Assembly (NCBI GenBank): GCA_963693085.1
Contig: OY856411.1
Coordinates: forward strand, 114,568,767-114,632,766
DNA from: Alisma plantago-aquatica
Lineage: Eukaryota; Streptophyta; Magnoliopsida; Alismatales; Alismataceae
Reading direction: 5' to 3'
DNA: 64,000 nt
Under the pieces are notes generated by a model. It was not told the DNA's origin. It did not search any database and saw only the letters and a program-made list of their open reading frames with translations. The translations under genes and the position numbers were made by a program. Shown piece by piece: positions 46,997 through 58,523 of the stretch; position 1 is the first letter of the stretch; each line of letters opens with the position of its first letter.

Positions 46997-47555
46997 ATTT
47001 TATGAACTACTACCTTATTCATGTAGCTCTTTAGTTTCATTTATCTTGTTATGATAAACTACTTCAACTTATTCATCTTCTAGTTGAAATAAAATTTTAC
47101 CCTAGATTGATCATTTCCCTTTATGAAACTTCATTAAATAGTTGTCGTGGTGATATATCTATCAGAGAACACCCTTTTCTTCCCATATGTGAATAACTAT
47201 ATCTATTTTGTTATTGACTATGGTGAAAGAAAATGATTTCAAAAAGTTTGATGTTTGTTCTTGTGAACAACAACAACATTTTATGAATTGCCGCCTTATT
47301 CATGTACCTATTGTGTTTCATTTATCTTGCTTTGCTAAAGTACTTCAACTTATCCATCTTCTAGTTCACATACACCATTTTAACCTAGATTGATCATTTC
47401 TCTTTGTGAAACTTCGTTAAACAATTATTTTAGTGACAGATCTGTCATGTAATACCTTTGTCATCCCATATATATACAACCTATATCAATTCTATTAAGG
47501 TCTATGTTGATATAACATGAGTCAAAAAAATTAGATGTTTGTGTTTGTGAATAGA
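46997..47555. repeat. Two-copy 280-bp tandem duplication
   Basis: Unit 1 (46997-47277) and unit 2 (47278 to about 47555) share long blocks: attttatgaa at the start, ccttattcatgta, tttcatttatcttg, ctagattgatcatttc, gatgtttgt near the end. They are clearly diverged, so the duplication is old. No coding content. Confidence 0.8.
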
Positions 47556-48011
47556 AACCATTATTAAGCTCAAAAAAATGGAAAATGCAATCCTAAAATA
47601 TTTGTTGAATCTCGTTTAGCCATAGATTAGCCAATTTAATCCATGCATCAATATCCTTCATTAAAATGTAAGTTGCATGAAGAAATTGATGGAGTTCAAA
47701 GCTCAAGAGAGATCTTGCATCAAAAAATCCTCTTTCACCCTATAAAAGAAATTTAATGCCTAGAAAATATATAGCTTAAAAAATAGATACTTTATGCTTG
47801 ATTCCTGAGTAAGCCCAAACAATCATTGTTTTACCCCTCAATAGTCTAATTTAAAAGAACACATTTTTATATGTTTTTATAATAAATTTCACAAAAACAA
47901 GTTCTGTAAACCATATTAAAAATATCAACAAAATATACTCCTCTTTGACTTACTACGATCATAAACGACATGTGTGCCTTGATGACTACATATGTACTTG
48001 CATGACCGTTG
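47556..48011. other. Unassigned AT-rich spacer
   Basis: No feature recognised. Confidence 0.3.
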
Positions 48012-49497
48012 TGTTGACTCAAGGCCTAAATTGATTAATCCCTTATTTTGATGATGACTAGCCATTCCACTAAATTGTGTCTAATGATTCTACTTGAGTG
48101 ATTTCAGATTAGGTATATACACACTCCAAACCTTAACTTGCACATCCTAACTTGGAGAAAAGACAAGTAAAAAACAATGTAAGTGCACTTTTGTGGAATA
48201 TGATATAAATCCATTCGAATCCTATTGTAAATCACTTGTAATGATTGTATGACATGTAATTACATTAAAAAAAAATCAAGAGCACTAAAATTGAATATTT
48301 AAGCACATGATCGAGTTACAAACTCGACCGATCCCTTGATGGATTATGAAAATGCACAGGTTCGGTCGAGTTCCAAACCTGACCGATCGTTGCACTCGAA
48401 AAAACTGATTTAATTGATTGGTCAAGTTTCATCTAAGATACATTCGACTAATTCTTCAAATATGTTTTGTTAAATAGTGTAATCTCTTGAGTTTTTGACC
48501 CACATAACTCAATCGATCACACTGTACAGAGTGTACCGAAAAGGTGCTTCTAGCCATTGGACTATTGCAAAACTCAAAAAAATATCTATTACAACACCCC
48601 AAATGGCTAGTATTCGTCGTTAAGTGTTCTCACCAACTACTAGGCATCCCCAACTATAAATAGGACCCCTTGGGATTCATTCCATGGATATCCAAGTACT
48701 ATGAAGGTCCCTATTCTATAGTTGAGTGCATCCTACAACCTCCTCTCTCTCTCTCTAAGATCTTCTACATCCATTAGAGTGAGTAGGAGTTTCATAAGAG
48801 AGATAGTCCTACATGTATATAGTGCAAGGCTCTCACTTACACCACCTCCCAATCTCTCATTTCCTCCATGAAGATGAAGATGAAGATTCTCTCTCTTGGC
48901 TAGGAGAGGAGAAGATCAAGAAGGGAAGGAGTCCATTAGTGAAAGCTCCTTCTTGCCACAGGTGAAGTCAAAGGTGAGATCTAAGAAGAGTGGGTAATTC
49001 CTCAAAATGTGGAAGACTAGTGAAAGAGTGGGTAAGTTCTTAATTAAGGTGGAAGACTCGGTGCAAAGTGGGTAAGTCATTGGTGATGTAGAAGAATCTT
49101 AGTTGGATAGGTAAGTCCTTTGGAAGGTTGTTGGTTCCCTTCTCCTTAACGGGAAAGTTGGGTATCCTTGTCCTACAAATGTAAGGTCATATGTTGTAAC
49201 TCTTATAAGTGAATATAAGGAGGGAGACATGTTTTAGAAATCCTAGAGGTTGATCTCTCTAGGTAGTGGACTAACAATCTCCTAGTTTAGAAATTGGAAC
49301 CACTCTACATAGATTGTGTTCTTGTGCTTGTTCTAATCTCTCTCATCCTTGCTAAGTATGTTTAGTTATACTCAAATTCCTCATTAACAACATTATCATG
49401 TGACATATATTAAATATCTAATGAATTTTGTTTAAGTGGATTTTACCTCTATTTACCCCCCCCCACCTAGAGCAAATCACTCATCCTATATCCAACA
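48012..49497 (+). mobile_element. Ty1/copia-type 5' LTR
   Basis: Starts TGTTGACTCAAGG and ends ATATCCAACA, followed after two bases by a PBS-like tggtattaaagtgg. It contains a TATA box (48655) and a C-rich 3' end (tttaccccccccc) typical of plant copia LTRs. A copia gag remnant follows. The length is 1486 bp. No full second LTR was found. The left boundary rests only on the TGTTGA start. Confidence 0.6.
48655..48662 (+). promoter_or_regulatory. TATA box of copia-type LTR
   Basis: tataaata in ccaactataaataggacccc, about 640 bp into the LTR, with tctctctctctct-type leader sequence about 100 bp downstream. Confidence 0.6.
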
Positions 49498-49499
49498 AG

Positions 49500-49513
49500 T
49501 GGTATTAAAGTGG
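49500..49513 (+). other. Primer binding site-like sequence of copia element
   Basis: tggtattaaagtgg resembles the initiator-Met PBS (tggtatcagagc) with substitutions, two bases after the LTR end. Confidence 0.6.
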
Positions 49514-49565
49514 TTCTTCTCCAAGCATACTTCCACAAGTAGGAGAAGACGGGCAATCATCAAGG

Positions 49566-49870
49566 TTATAGGTACCTCATCAACATTCCAATCTTTGATG
49601 GGATCAATTTCCTTTATTGGAAAAGAAGGCTACAATTCTACATACAAGGATCAAGTCTTGAGCTATGGAAAATGGTGGACCCTCCATACAAGCTACCAGA
49701 GACAAAATTAGAAGAATAGGATGAATCTACCTTGAATAAAGCAACCTTGAATGCAAGATCCATCAACATTCTATATGCCTCCATGTTCCCCACTGAGTTC
49801 AATCAGATTTCTTCATGCGAGACAACCTATGAAGTTTGGAGAAATCTATGTGTCACTTATGTTTTAAAGC
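49566..49870 (+). pseudogene. gag: Ty1/copia gag N-terminal remnant
   Basis: The plus-strand frame gives PIFDGINFLYWKRRLQFYIQ, LELWKMVDPP, then NARSINILYASMFPTEFNQI and TTYEVWRNLCVTY. These match the copia gag opening (F-D-G-x-N-Y/F-x-x-W-K-x-R/K, a W at the following helix, and E-I/V-W). A TAG at 49717-49719 replaces a usual Trp, fitting G-to-A. The protein stops after about 100 codons, where C-rich LTR-end-like sequence begins, so the rest of the element is deleted. Confidence 0.75.
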
Positions 49871-49907
49871 TCTATTCACCCCCCATCTAGATCCCTTAGA
49901 TCCAACA
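49870..49907 (+). repeat. Copia LTR 3'-end fragment
   Basis: ctctattcaccccccatctag and tagatccaaca parallel the end of the LTR at 49445-49497 (cctctatttacccccc, acctagagc, tatccaaca). This suggests that a large deletion joined gag to the end of the 3' LTR. Confidence 0.45.
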
Positions 49908-50483
<576 letters not shown>

Positions 50484-50537
50484 GCCATTGACCTTGGATG
50501 TGTACTTTGTTCTCATTTACACATAGTCTGGAATCAA

Positions 50538-50884
50538 CCTATTGACAAGTCATCAATCTTAGTACTATTCTAACATGAGCATACTTAACTATGGATTTTT
50601 TACTTATTGGGCTTCCTGAAAAGAAGGTACAACTTGGTGACATAGGTAGTCCAATCATTCTTATTAATATCATTTTATCTGAGACGTGAAGACATGATAC
50701 GTTACAATCTTCCTCACTTAGACTATTTATGTCCCTATTAAGGATCAACTATAAGTCCACATAATCTTTCCCCATTTTAGTGTAGACCTAGAATGACCCA
50801 TGCACACCCAGTTTTGATAATGTCTACCCACACAAGGGTGGCTACATTATCATGTATAGTCTTTTCCAACATGTCTGGACCTAA
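50538..50884 (-). mobile_element. Truncated antisense Cassandra relic
   Basis: On the minus strand, 50884-50707 is internal sequence ending in a purine tract, and 50706-50538 is the first part of the 3' LTR (TGTAACGTATC...). The LTR includes the start of the 5S-like domain (plus strand catacttaactatgg, catcaatcttagtactattc). It lacks the 5' LTR and the LTR's far end. It is clearly more diverged than the copies at 32.8-34.5 kb. On its right it meets the proposed start of Athila-like relic 3. Confidence 0.85.
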
Positions 50885-51393
50885 TGATGAACAATTGGAT
50901 GTTGGAGAATAGGGATACAAATAAGGCTGTGGAAATAAAAACTTTTGCCCCTATTTCTTGCCAGAGAGATTGTGTTACCTGCTCCTAGAGAAAGTCCAAT
51001 GACAATTCCTGAAACATGTGATTCTTCTTCAAGCAGCGCTCCAATAGTCCTCAACAACGGCCTCCTGGGGTAACACCACAGAATATGGTTGACGCTATTC
51101 TCCTAGTGTGATGGCGATGACCTCCACACCTCTCCATAGTCTAGACAGACTACTGTGAACTCCATGTTTCCCTACTATAGCCAAGGGGAAGGAGTTGTCC
51201 CTTTGAACGTCAATGTTCAAGTGTTGATTCACTCTCCCGTGTTATCTCTCCCTTGATGTCTCTCACTTTTACGTGTAAGTTACTTGGGCTCTCTAGTAAA
51301 CATAAGTAGAGAGGACAAAACTTGTCAGAAAGTATTGTTGTGTCTTCTGAAAGTCTTAACAACCCCTCCATTTATCGGAGGGTTGGGGTCAGG

Positions 51394-51398
51394 GTTTC
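51394..51398. repeat. Left target-site duplication GTTTC of solo LTR
   Basis: gtttc here and gtttc at 54596-54600 flank the repeat exactly. Confidence 0.85.
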
Positions 51399-54300
51399 TA
51401 TAACGACCCCGCCTCCCGATAACCCCCAATTAAGGGAGACCAAGAGGTCAAATCCGTTATCCCAATTTACGGATCAAAGGTTCGACAAATAATCAATAAT
51501 AATTATTAAATTCTACCGAGACTATACTGAAAGTTGGAATAAAATAAAACTTTTCAAAAACTTGGATATCTAACTTCTATCCAAATCTGGACTCTATACT
51601 AACTAATCCTCCTTCCACTTTATTTCTTAATTCACAATATGCCACTTTACTATTTGTTCTTTTCAATTTGTACCTAAAATGCTGAAAAACAAAATGTCAG
51701 TCAGCATAAATGAATATGTCGGTATGTGGGGGAATCAATAATCATTCAATTAAATGTAACAACATATTGCAAGCAATTATGTTTTAGCAAGCAAACTTTA
51801 CACTTTAAACATAACTACTCAATCCATACATACCCTAACCTCTGCGTTGTCCCTACTGTGGACATGGATGCTACCTCTCATATGGTAGATCCCAACTGAC
51901 CCTCATGATCCTACCTAATAGGTAGATCAATACCTAGGGTCAAAGAGTCGCATGGCACTACCCATAAGTAGCCCAATCACTAACTCATGATATGCTAAAG
52001 AGTCGCATGTCACTACCCATAGGTAGCCCAATCCCTAACTCTTGATAACCTGATGGTCCTACCTAATAGGTAGACCATGTACTAGGTCATCCTTTTCATC
52101 ATTATCAAAGCCACATAGGAGGACCAGGATCTGAGCTAGTCATGCATACATATTTATGGTGATAATCATAGTCACTTTATAGTTGTATGAAATAAAAACC
52201 ATCCAAGCAGTTATTTTCAAGTAACCGATAAAACATTTGGGAATCTTCGTGAAACTAAAGAGATTAACCATAAGCATAACCACATACCTGATCCAAAGGT
52301 AACTTGATGTCCAAGCAATAATATTCAATAACAATCAAACAAGCAATCAACAATATCATGAAATTATTGCATAAAATCCAAGTGTCATTGTTTTATCCAA
52401 AACATTCTCAAGATCTACTTGGATTCTACCTTAGGATTTCTAGACCAACTTTAGGATTTTATGAGAGTTTTACCCTCTATAATGCATTTATCACTTTTAA
52501 TGCTCTTTTGATCCACAAACCCAAATTTCAACATAATAGGCAGGATTGAAGTCCAATTAGTTCAAATATATCTTTTTTACACTAAAACCTCCATGTTTAT
52601 CCTTTTAGGTCATGTCAAGATCATTAAGGCCAATTATCATGTTCAAGTTCCTTTGAATTGACAACTCAACAAAGAATTATAGTTCAATTCACAAAGGAAC
52701 CCTAATTATAATATTTTACATCTTCTAGGTTAGCAAACCCTAAATTAACATTAATTCCACTTTTATACATTAGGTAACCCGAATTACCAAATTAAGGGTA
52801 TTTATCCACAATTAGTTCAATATCACTATTTTCATTCCTTCTAGATTGATTCTCATATTTAAATTCATTAAATCTCATAACTACCTGAATTATGGTTTTT
52901 AACCCTTTTAATGCACTATTCAAATCATGAAACCCCAAATACACAAGTTATGAACACATATCTATAATTAGATCTCTTTCATCATATTTATGCAATTAAT
53001 TCAGACTTTGATTACTAGTATCAACTAACTCTATCAAAACATTAATTTTCAAAAGTTAGGGTTTTGATCTAGTTAGATCATTTAAAGATACCATATTTAG
53101 ATACTTTTCGAACTAGAAGAAAAACTAGGCTCTGTTAGTATTTTTATTGAATTCCTTGTATTTTTCTGAGCAAGATTTATATATAATTTGTTTTCATTGG
53201 GGCTTCCTATCATTATATATGATTTTCGCAAGAAAAATACCTCTGGACCAGTCACGAGGCACCATGTATCCCTTTTATTTCTTTTTCTGGCGAATCTGTC
53301 CCTCGGCTCACGGACCTTGGCACAGATCCATCTACCCAGATACTCGATCCACTCCCCCCTTTGTCATCTCCATGGGCACGGATAGAGGACCCCGCTCCTC
53401 TGTTTACTCTATAAAATAGAGCATCTAGATCCGGGCTAGGCGGCGGCCACCTCGCCCACTACGACGCTTCCTTTTCTCCATTATAGCTCCATGCGAGCAC
53501 GCCAGGGCTTTACCCCCCATCTTGGATGACTCCATTGCCCTCAAGACATGTCTCGCTGGCGCGTGGGGTGGTATTACTCCTCTTCACAGATCCATGGGAC
53601 CAGCCCCCCCCCCCCCCCCTCTTCGCCCACCGGCCTCTCCAGCAGTGATGCACGTTTGTGGATGGAAATTTGTGAGATCGTAAGGGCGTCTAGATCCCCC
53701 TTTTATATCCAAGGATCATCAAGATATTGGCCCTTCACAGACTCTAGTTCCTAGAGGAACTGGGATTGGGGAAAGTCCCAGTTAGACGCGGAACCAAGTC
53801 AATCTAGGGACTATTTTATTTGGGTTGGGCTCCTTATCACAATGGGAGAGTCCCCATTAGTGCTCGGTCAATTCTCAACAAGGAAATTGATCCCAAAATC
53901 CCATATCCCTGTTCCATCTTTCTCGATCTTAGTTGAAGTGCAACCTCCCTTGGATCAAGATCCAATGGATAACGATCCACGTATAAATCAGGGGTCAATC
54001 GTGACATTTAAATGATATCCCTTCATTTTATGGATTCGTCAAAAATCCATATCTCTTGAACTGTACATCCAAATAATCCCAAATTTTAAATGAAAGTCTA
54101 CAAAGACATGATCTACTTATATTCCGCGTTTGGTGCCAAACACAAAAGGAATACCTCCTTTTCTTCATTTGCAAGTCAATGACTTATAAGGCATATATTA
54201 TGCATTAAAACATATATTTCCTCTTTCCTTTTTTCCTATATTCTTTATTTTGATTACTCTTCCCATTATTAATCACATTTAAACGAAATATAATCAATTC

Positions 54301-54595
54301 TGGCCATCAATGCCACTTTCTAGATATTTCTATATATTTCTCATAAATGCATTACTTTAAAAATCCATTATCTTTTATCTTTCTCTATTATTTGAACTTT
54401 TCTTCTTTTCTTTTCTTTTATATCCATTATTGGATTAATAATACAGTAGAATTCATGAAATTCCTATCAAAGGGGATATTTTGCAAAGAAGCCCACCCTT
54501 TGAAACAAACCATACAACCTTTTCAATGCAAATCCATATTCCTAAAAATATTACATTTCAATTATGAAAACATATGCAAAATCAAGTTTGTAACA
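51399..54595 (-). mobile_element. Solo LTR, 3.2 kb
   Basis: On the minus strand it begins TGTTACAAACTTG at 54595 and ends GGGGTCGTTATA at 51399. The plus start TATAACG is a likely decay of TGTAACG. A perfect 5-bp duplication GTTTC flanks it. There is no primer site, coding region or second LTR between the flanks, which is the signature left by LTR-LTR recombination. It contains a GC-rich island (about 53270-53720). Short frames such as 53147-53419 have no domain. Related to 1-2649. Confidence 0.75.
53270..53720. other. GC-rich island in solo LTR
   Basis: GC-rich segment with a 16-base C run (53604-53619) in AT-rich surroundings. Counterpart of 1210-1600. Frames here reflect composition only. 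Confidence 0.5.
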
Positions 54596-55326
54596 GTTTC
54601 CAGATTAACTGGGAGTCAAAGAGACATAATTTTACAAATTTTCATGAACTTGTGAACCATGAGTGAATGTCCATAACTAATTTATGGCATCACAAGTAAT
54701 GAGTGGTATCTAGAAACACATCATTGCTACCCATGTAATTGGAAAGTTGGAGAACAACTTCATCTTAAAATCCTTAATCAATGTTATTGTAATCGTATAG
54801 TTGCTATAATAATATTCATACAATTTTTCATTGATCTTTCATTTATTACCTCAAGAGAGAGAACGCCTTAGATAGAAATCCGTCTGGATCTCGAGAGAAG
54901 GAAGGAATACATATGACTATTTGCAAAATGTGTCAAGAACATATATTTTCTGGGAGTGAAGGCTTTACATGGTTATGGTTGGTTTGATTGGAGAGACCCA
55001 ATACAAGTCTCTTTTTATTTTTCTTTTCTTAACTCATGTTTAATGCTTCTTGTGGTTTTCTATAAATCTAAGTTTTACTACTCAATTAGATTACTCATTC
55101 CTTAGACAGAACATCGTCAAATTCACTTAATTGGTTAGGATAGACTAAGCTAAGGTATCCGTTCTTATTCTGTTATTCCCCTTATCCTTGTGTTCGACCC
55201 TACACTTCTACAATAAACTATGTATCAGGTTGTGTACGTGTCTTCTAGTCGAGTATGAATTTAAAGTCATGTATCTTTGATTGGAAAATCGTGTTTACAC
55301 TTTTGACCCATGAAAAAGAGCGATCA
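54596..55326 (+). repeat. Right part of 5' LTR of Athila-like relic 3
   Basis: After the GTTTC duplication the sequence runs to ccttatccttgtgttcgacc (about 55180-55200), text typical of the R/U5 part of Athila and Tat LTRs, and ends gatca before the PBS-like site. Confidence 0.5.
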
Positions 55327-55331
55327 ATTTT

Positions 55332-55349
55332 TGACACCATCTCTGGGGA
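55332..55349 (+). other. Primer binding site-like sequence of relic 3
   Basis: tgacaccatctctgggga is a mutated match to the tRNA-Asp-type PBS tggcgccgttgccgggga, five bases after the LTR end, as in the complete Athila-like element. Confidence 0.65.
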
Positions 55350-55559
55350 TAAGGCAATGAATAATCTTTAAGAACTTGTGTTCTACTTAGCACTAGCCAT
55401 TGCTTTTCAATTTTGCAAAAAGTTTATTAGCATCTCTTTCAAACCATCTATTTGCTAAAGTATTGTTTGTGATTCCAGTATTTGAATCTGATTTGTTCAA
55501 CATTTTTCTTATAGGTAGTTAACTATCACTTTCTTTCTATGTTGTTGTTCCTTACTAAA

Positions 55560-56700
55560 TTTCTAGAGGAATATATTTTCCTCATTGATCCAACGATAGA
55601 ACATGTGCCACCTACTGCTGATGCTCTAGAAAAAGGCCTCTATCTGATCAATGATAACAGGGAACCTATTGTCCTCCCTCACATACCTACAAAAAACTTC
55701 TAGTCAAAGCATGCCTTTGTCAGTATGGTTCAGCATCAGACCTTAGGAGGAAACTATGTTGAAGAAAACCCATATCATCTCATTGATACTTTTAAAAACC
55801 TCTATGAAACCCTTAATATGAAAAGGGTCCATCAAGAAGTGATCTATGTAAAGGGGTTTTGTTTCTCTCTTAAGGACAAGGATATATAGTGGTACCTTTC
55901 CCATAAAGGGATCACATCTTGGTGACAATTTTCTGAAGCATTCGTGAACAAGTCTTATCATGTTGAGAAGATTGTCAGGTTGCAAACACAAGATTACTGG
56001 TTTCAAGAAAAAACCATTTGAAATTATGTATGACACATGAGAAAGATATTAGTAGTATTTGAGAAACTTCATGCATCACGGATAAGATAAAGGTTTATTA
56101 TTACCACCTTTTATGAAGGTCTTACTTCCATGGAGAGAAGATCTCTAAGCATTGCAGCTGGTCGTGACTTTATGAAGCATGATGCAGAAATCACTAAAGA
56201 AATAATCAATAATATGGTTGCATTATAAGTAGAATGAGACTACGATAGAGGCTCTATCACCACTGTGTTATCCATTGGTAGTTCATTAGATTCTATGTTA
56301 CTCAAAAGCCTTAATAATAAACTTGAAAAGATGGTGACCCACGTCTAGAATCTGAAGGAAGACAATTCAAGATATTTTATTGAGGAAATTGTAAAATTTG
56401 TCACTTGTGAAGAAGGAGGTCATGGCATTGATCATTGTATTTAGACACATTAACCAGAAGATACTCATATTGAGAATGCGTCTTATGTGAATTACAAATG
56501 GCCAAATCATCCTAGATTTTCCTATCAGAATACTTATACAATAGAAAACTCTTTTCAACTTAATCAGACATCTCAATCTTTGGGGCAAGGATAAGATGTT
56601 GGGAAAGGAACTCCACCTAGATTTCAACAGAATAGATCTCAGCGGCAACATCGTCAAGGAAATTTCAATGTACAACAATGACCAAGTTTGTTTCAGCAAC
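55560..56700 (+). pseudogene. gag: gag relic of Athila-like element 3
   Basis: Plus-strand segments include NPYHLIDTFKNLYETLNMK, then VKGFCFSLKDKDI, a stop, WYLSHKGITSW, a stop, QFSEAFVNKSYHVEKI. This is the capsid pattern F-S/P-F-S-L-x-D-K-A-x-W-L ... TSW-E-x-F-x-x-F. CEEGGHGIDHC near 56405 is a damaged zinc-knuckle-like motif. At least four stops are present. It belongs to the same family as gag at 42443-44496 but is much older. Confidence 0.75.
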
Positions 56701-57037
56701 AACAAAAATCTTTAACCAAACTGCATTCCTTGATTGAAGGATTAGGATAGTGCTTGGCGAAAACAATAGTATCATGGTAAAGATGTAGACACAAATGGGC
56801 ATTAAGAACACTCTAGATAATCGATCTATAACACCACAACAAAATGATTGATCAACAATTGTCCTCCATAGCCGCTTCTATTGGGTGGCCAACCAGAGAG
56901 TTCCCTTCAAGCAATGAACAAATCCAAAGAATGAAACTACCAGGATGACCACACTCTATATTAGTAATACCTCTTCCAATACACAACAAGAAGTGATGGA
57001 TCTTGAATAAGATAACACTAATAAGGGAGAAGTACTA

Positions 57038-57346
57038 GTGACAAAGAAGACACAAGGATCGACCAATTCTATTCCATCCTTAAGAACATCTGAAGTCCCT
57101 TTGGGAGAACCTTTTCCTCATCACTTCATTAAGGCACAGCTAGAGAAGAGGTACACCAAATTCCTAGAGAATGTCAAGAAAATAAACCTAGATATTTCTC
57201 TACTAGATTTTATAGATGAGATGCCTGCATATGCCAAATTCCTGAAGGATCACCTAACAAAGAAGATAAAGAGAGGTGAGTTTGAGACAGTATGTCTTGC
57301 AAAGATGGCATCCACTTTTTGTCAGTGTTCTATTCCAACAAAATAG
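57038..57346 (+). pseudogene. gag: gag C-terminal relic of Athila-like element 3
   Basis: An open frame of 102 codons contains PFPHHFIKAQLEKRYTKFLE and INLDISLLDFIDEMPAYAKF. These align with PFPAHLKQTKLDTRFNKFKE and LHVDIPFLDALAEIPAWTKY in the complete element (42443-42688), just before protease. No knuckle in this part. Confidence 0.8.
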
Positions 57347-57369
57347 AAGGATCACAACCCTTTCACCAT

Positions 57370-57725
57370 ATTCTTTTTCTTAGGGGCCAACATTAGACTT
57401 ATGCCTTGCAACCTAGCTACCAGGTTGGGCCTCACGAACATTGAAACTTCAAATATGAGGATTCAGTTGGTGTACAATTCCTTTACCAAACCACTTGGAG
57501 TAGTGAAAGACGTTCCAATCAGGATCCAAAACTTCTTCATTCCGTGTGACATAGTGATAATCAATGTAGTCAAAGACTATATGTTCCCTATGATCTTCGG
57601 GTGACCTTTTCTTTCCACAACCCATGCATTGATCGATGTTGGAAATGGGCTAATCACTATAAGAGTCGTTAACAAATCAATTGATTTTAAAGTGCTCAAT
57701 CATATGAAGGGTCCCTCTCTGATGG
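57370..57725 (+). pseudogene. Aspartic protease relic of Athila-like element 3
   Basis: The loop region reads FFFLGANIRLMPCNLATRLG: the catalytic Asp-x-Gly is lost (L-G remains) while the I-x-L-M-P segment stays. Then come MRIQLVYNSFTKPLGVVKDV, DYMFPMIFG, a stop at 57602, and HALIDVGNG. It lies between gag C-terminus and RT as expected. Inactive by loss of Asp and by stops. Confidence 0.75.
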
Positions 57726-57959
57726 AGACAAGCTAATTTGCTAACTATTTTAGTCAGTTATGCACAAAAAATTAGGAACATAATATAATTGTAGATCCTT
57801 TGATGAGAGCTCTAATCATTCCTAATTCAAGGTTTAATGATCCTGAGGTCAATGAATTTGTATCTTATTTAGAAGTTGTCAAGGAAGAGGAATTTTAAGG
57901 ATCCACTAAAACGATCAAGTATGTGTCCCTTCAGTAAGAAACAAAAGATACATCCTCCC

Positions 57960-58523
57960 CAAGGCCTCTACTAGAGCTCATAACACTTCCTGGGGGTTTG
58001 AAGTATGAATTTCATGATGATGAAAAGAGGAATTCAGTGGTAATCAATGCTCAGTTGTCTTATGACCAACAATAACAACTGCTATCCAAATTCAAGACTC
58101 CGAAGAATGTTGTGGGATATTGTATAGATGACATCAAGGGTTTAATCCCAACCATTTGCATGTACCAAATTAACCTTGAAGATGACACAAAGCCACATGT
58201 GAAAGGTCAAAGGAAATTGAATGACAAAATTTTAGAGGTGGTGCGCATGGAAGTCATCAATCTAATAGATGCATGTATCATTTATGCTATTAGCAAGAGA
58301 AACTAGGTAAGCCCAGTATAATTAGTTCCAAAATGAGGAGAAATAATAGTGGTAAAGACGATGTTGGCAAAGAACTGGCCACTCACACAATGACTGGATG
58401 GCAATGTGCATTTATTACAAGTTTCTAAATGCAGCAACATGCAAAGATCATTTCTGCTCCAATTTATTGACCACGTTCTAGAAAGACTAGTGCATCATTC
58501 ACATTTTTAATAGTTATATGGGT
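57960..58523 (+). pseudogene. Reverse transcriptase 5' part of relic 3, cut by insertion
   Basis: Segments LELITLPGGLKYEFHDD, then DDIKGLIPTICMYQINLEDD, KGQRKLNDKILEVVRMEVIN, and after several stops FIDHVLERLVHHSHF. This follows the RT N-terminal order of the complete element (TGVSQALCMHKI, KLNPNMKEVVRGEVIKLL, FLDQVLERLAHYEYF). The sequence stops within the next motif at 58523, where the LARD-like element begins. Confidence 0.8.

Larger units (their letters stand above)
50885..58523 (+). mobile_element. Degraded Athila-like element (relic 3), interrupted twice
   Basis: The proposed 5' LTR starts TGATGAACAATTGG at 50885, is split by the solo LTR (51399-54595) and ends at about 55326. A PBS-like site, gag, protease and the first part of RT follow on the plus strand. 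RT breaks off at 58523, where the LARD-like element enters. The rest should lie beyond the right edge. Many stops show great age. The LTR start is tentative; the coding assignment is firm. Confidence 0.7.

Noticed and set aside
53147..53754. Overlapping ORFs in GC-rich DNA as a possible small gene
   Set aside because: Contained in the solo LTR, explained by base composition, and with no domain on any frame.
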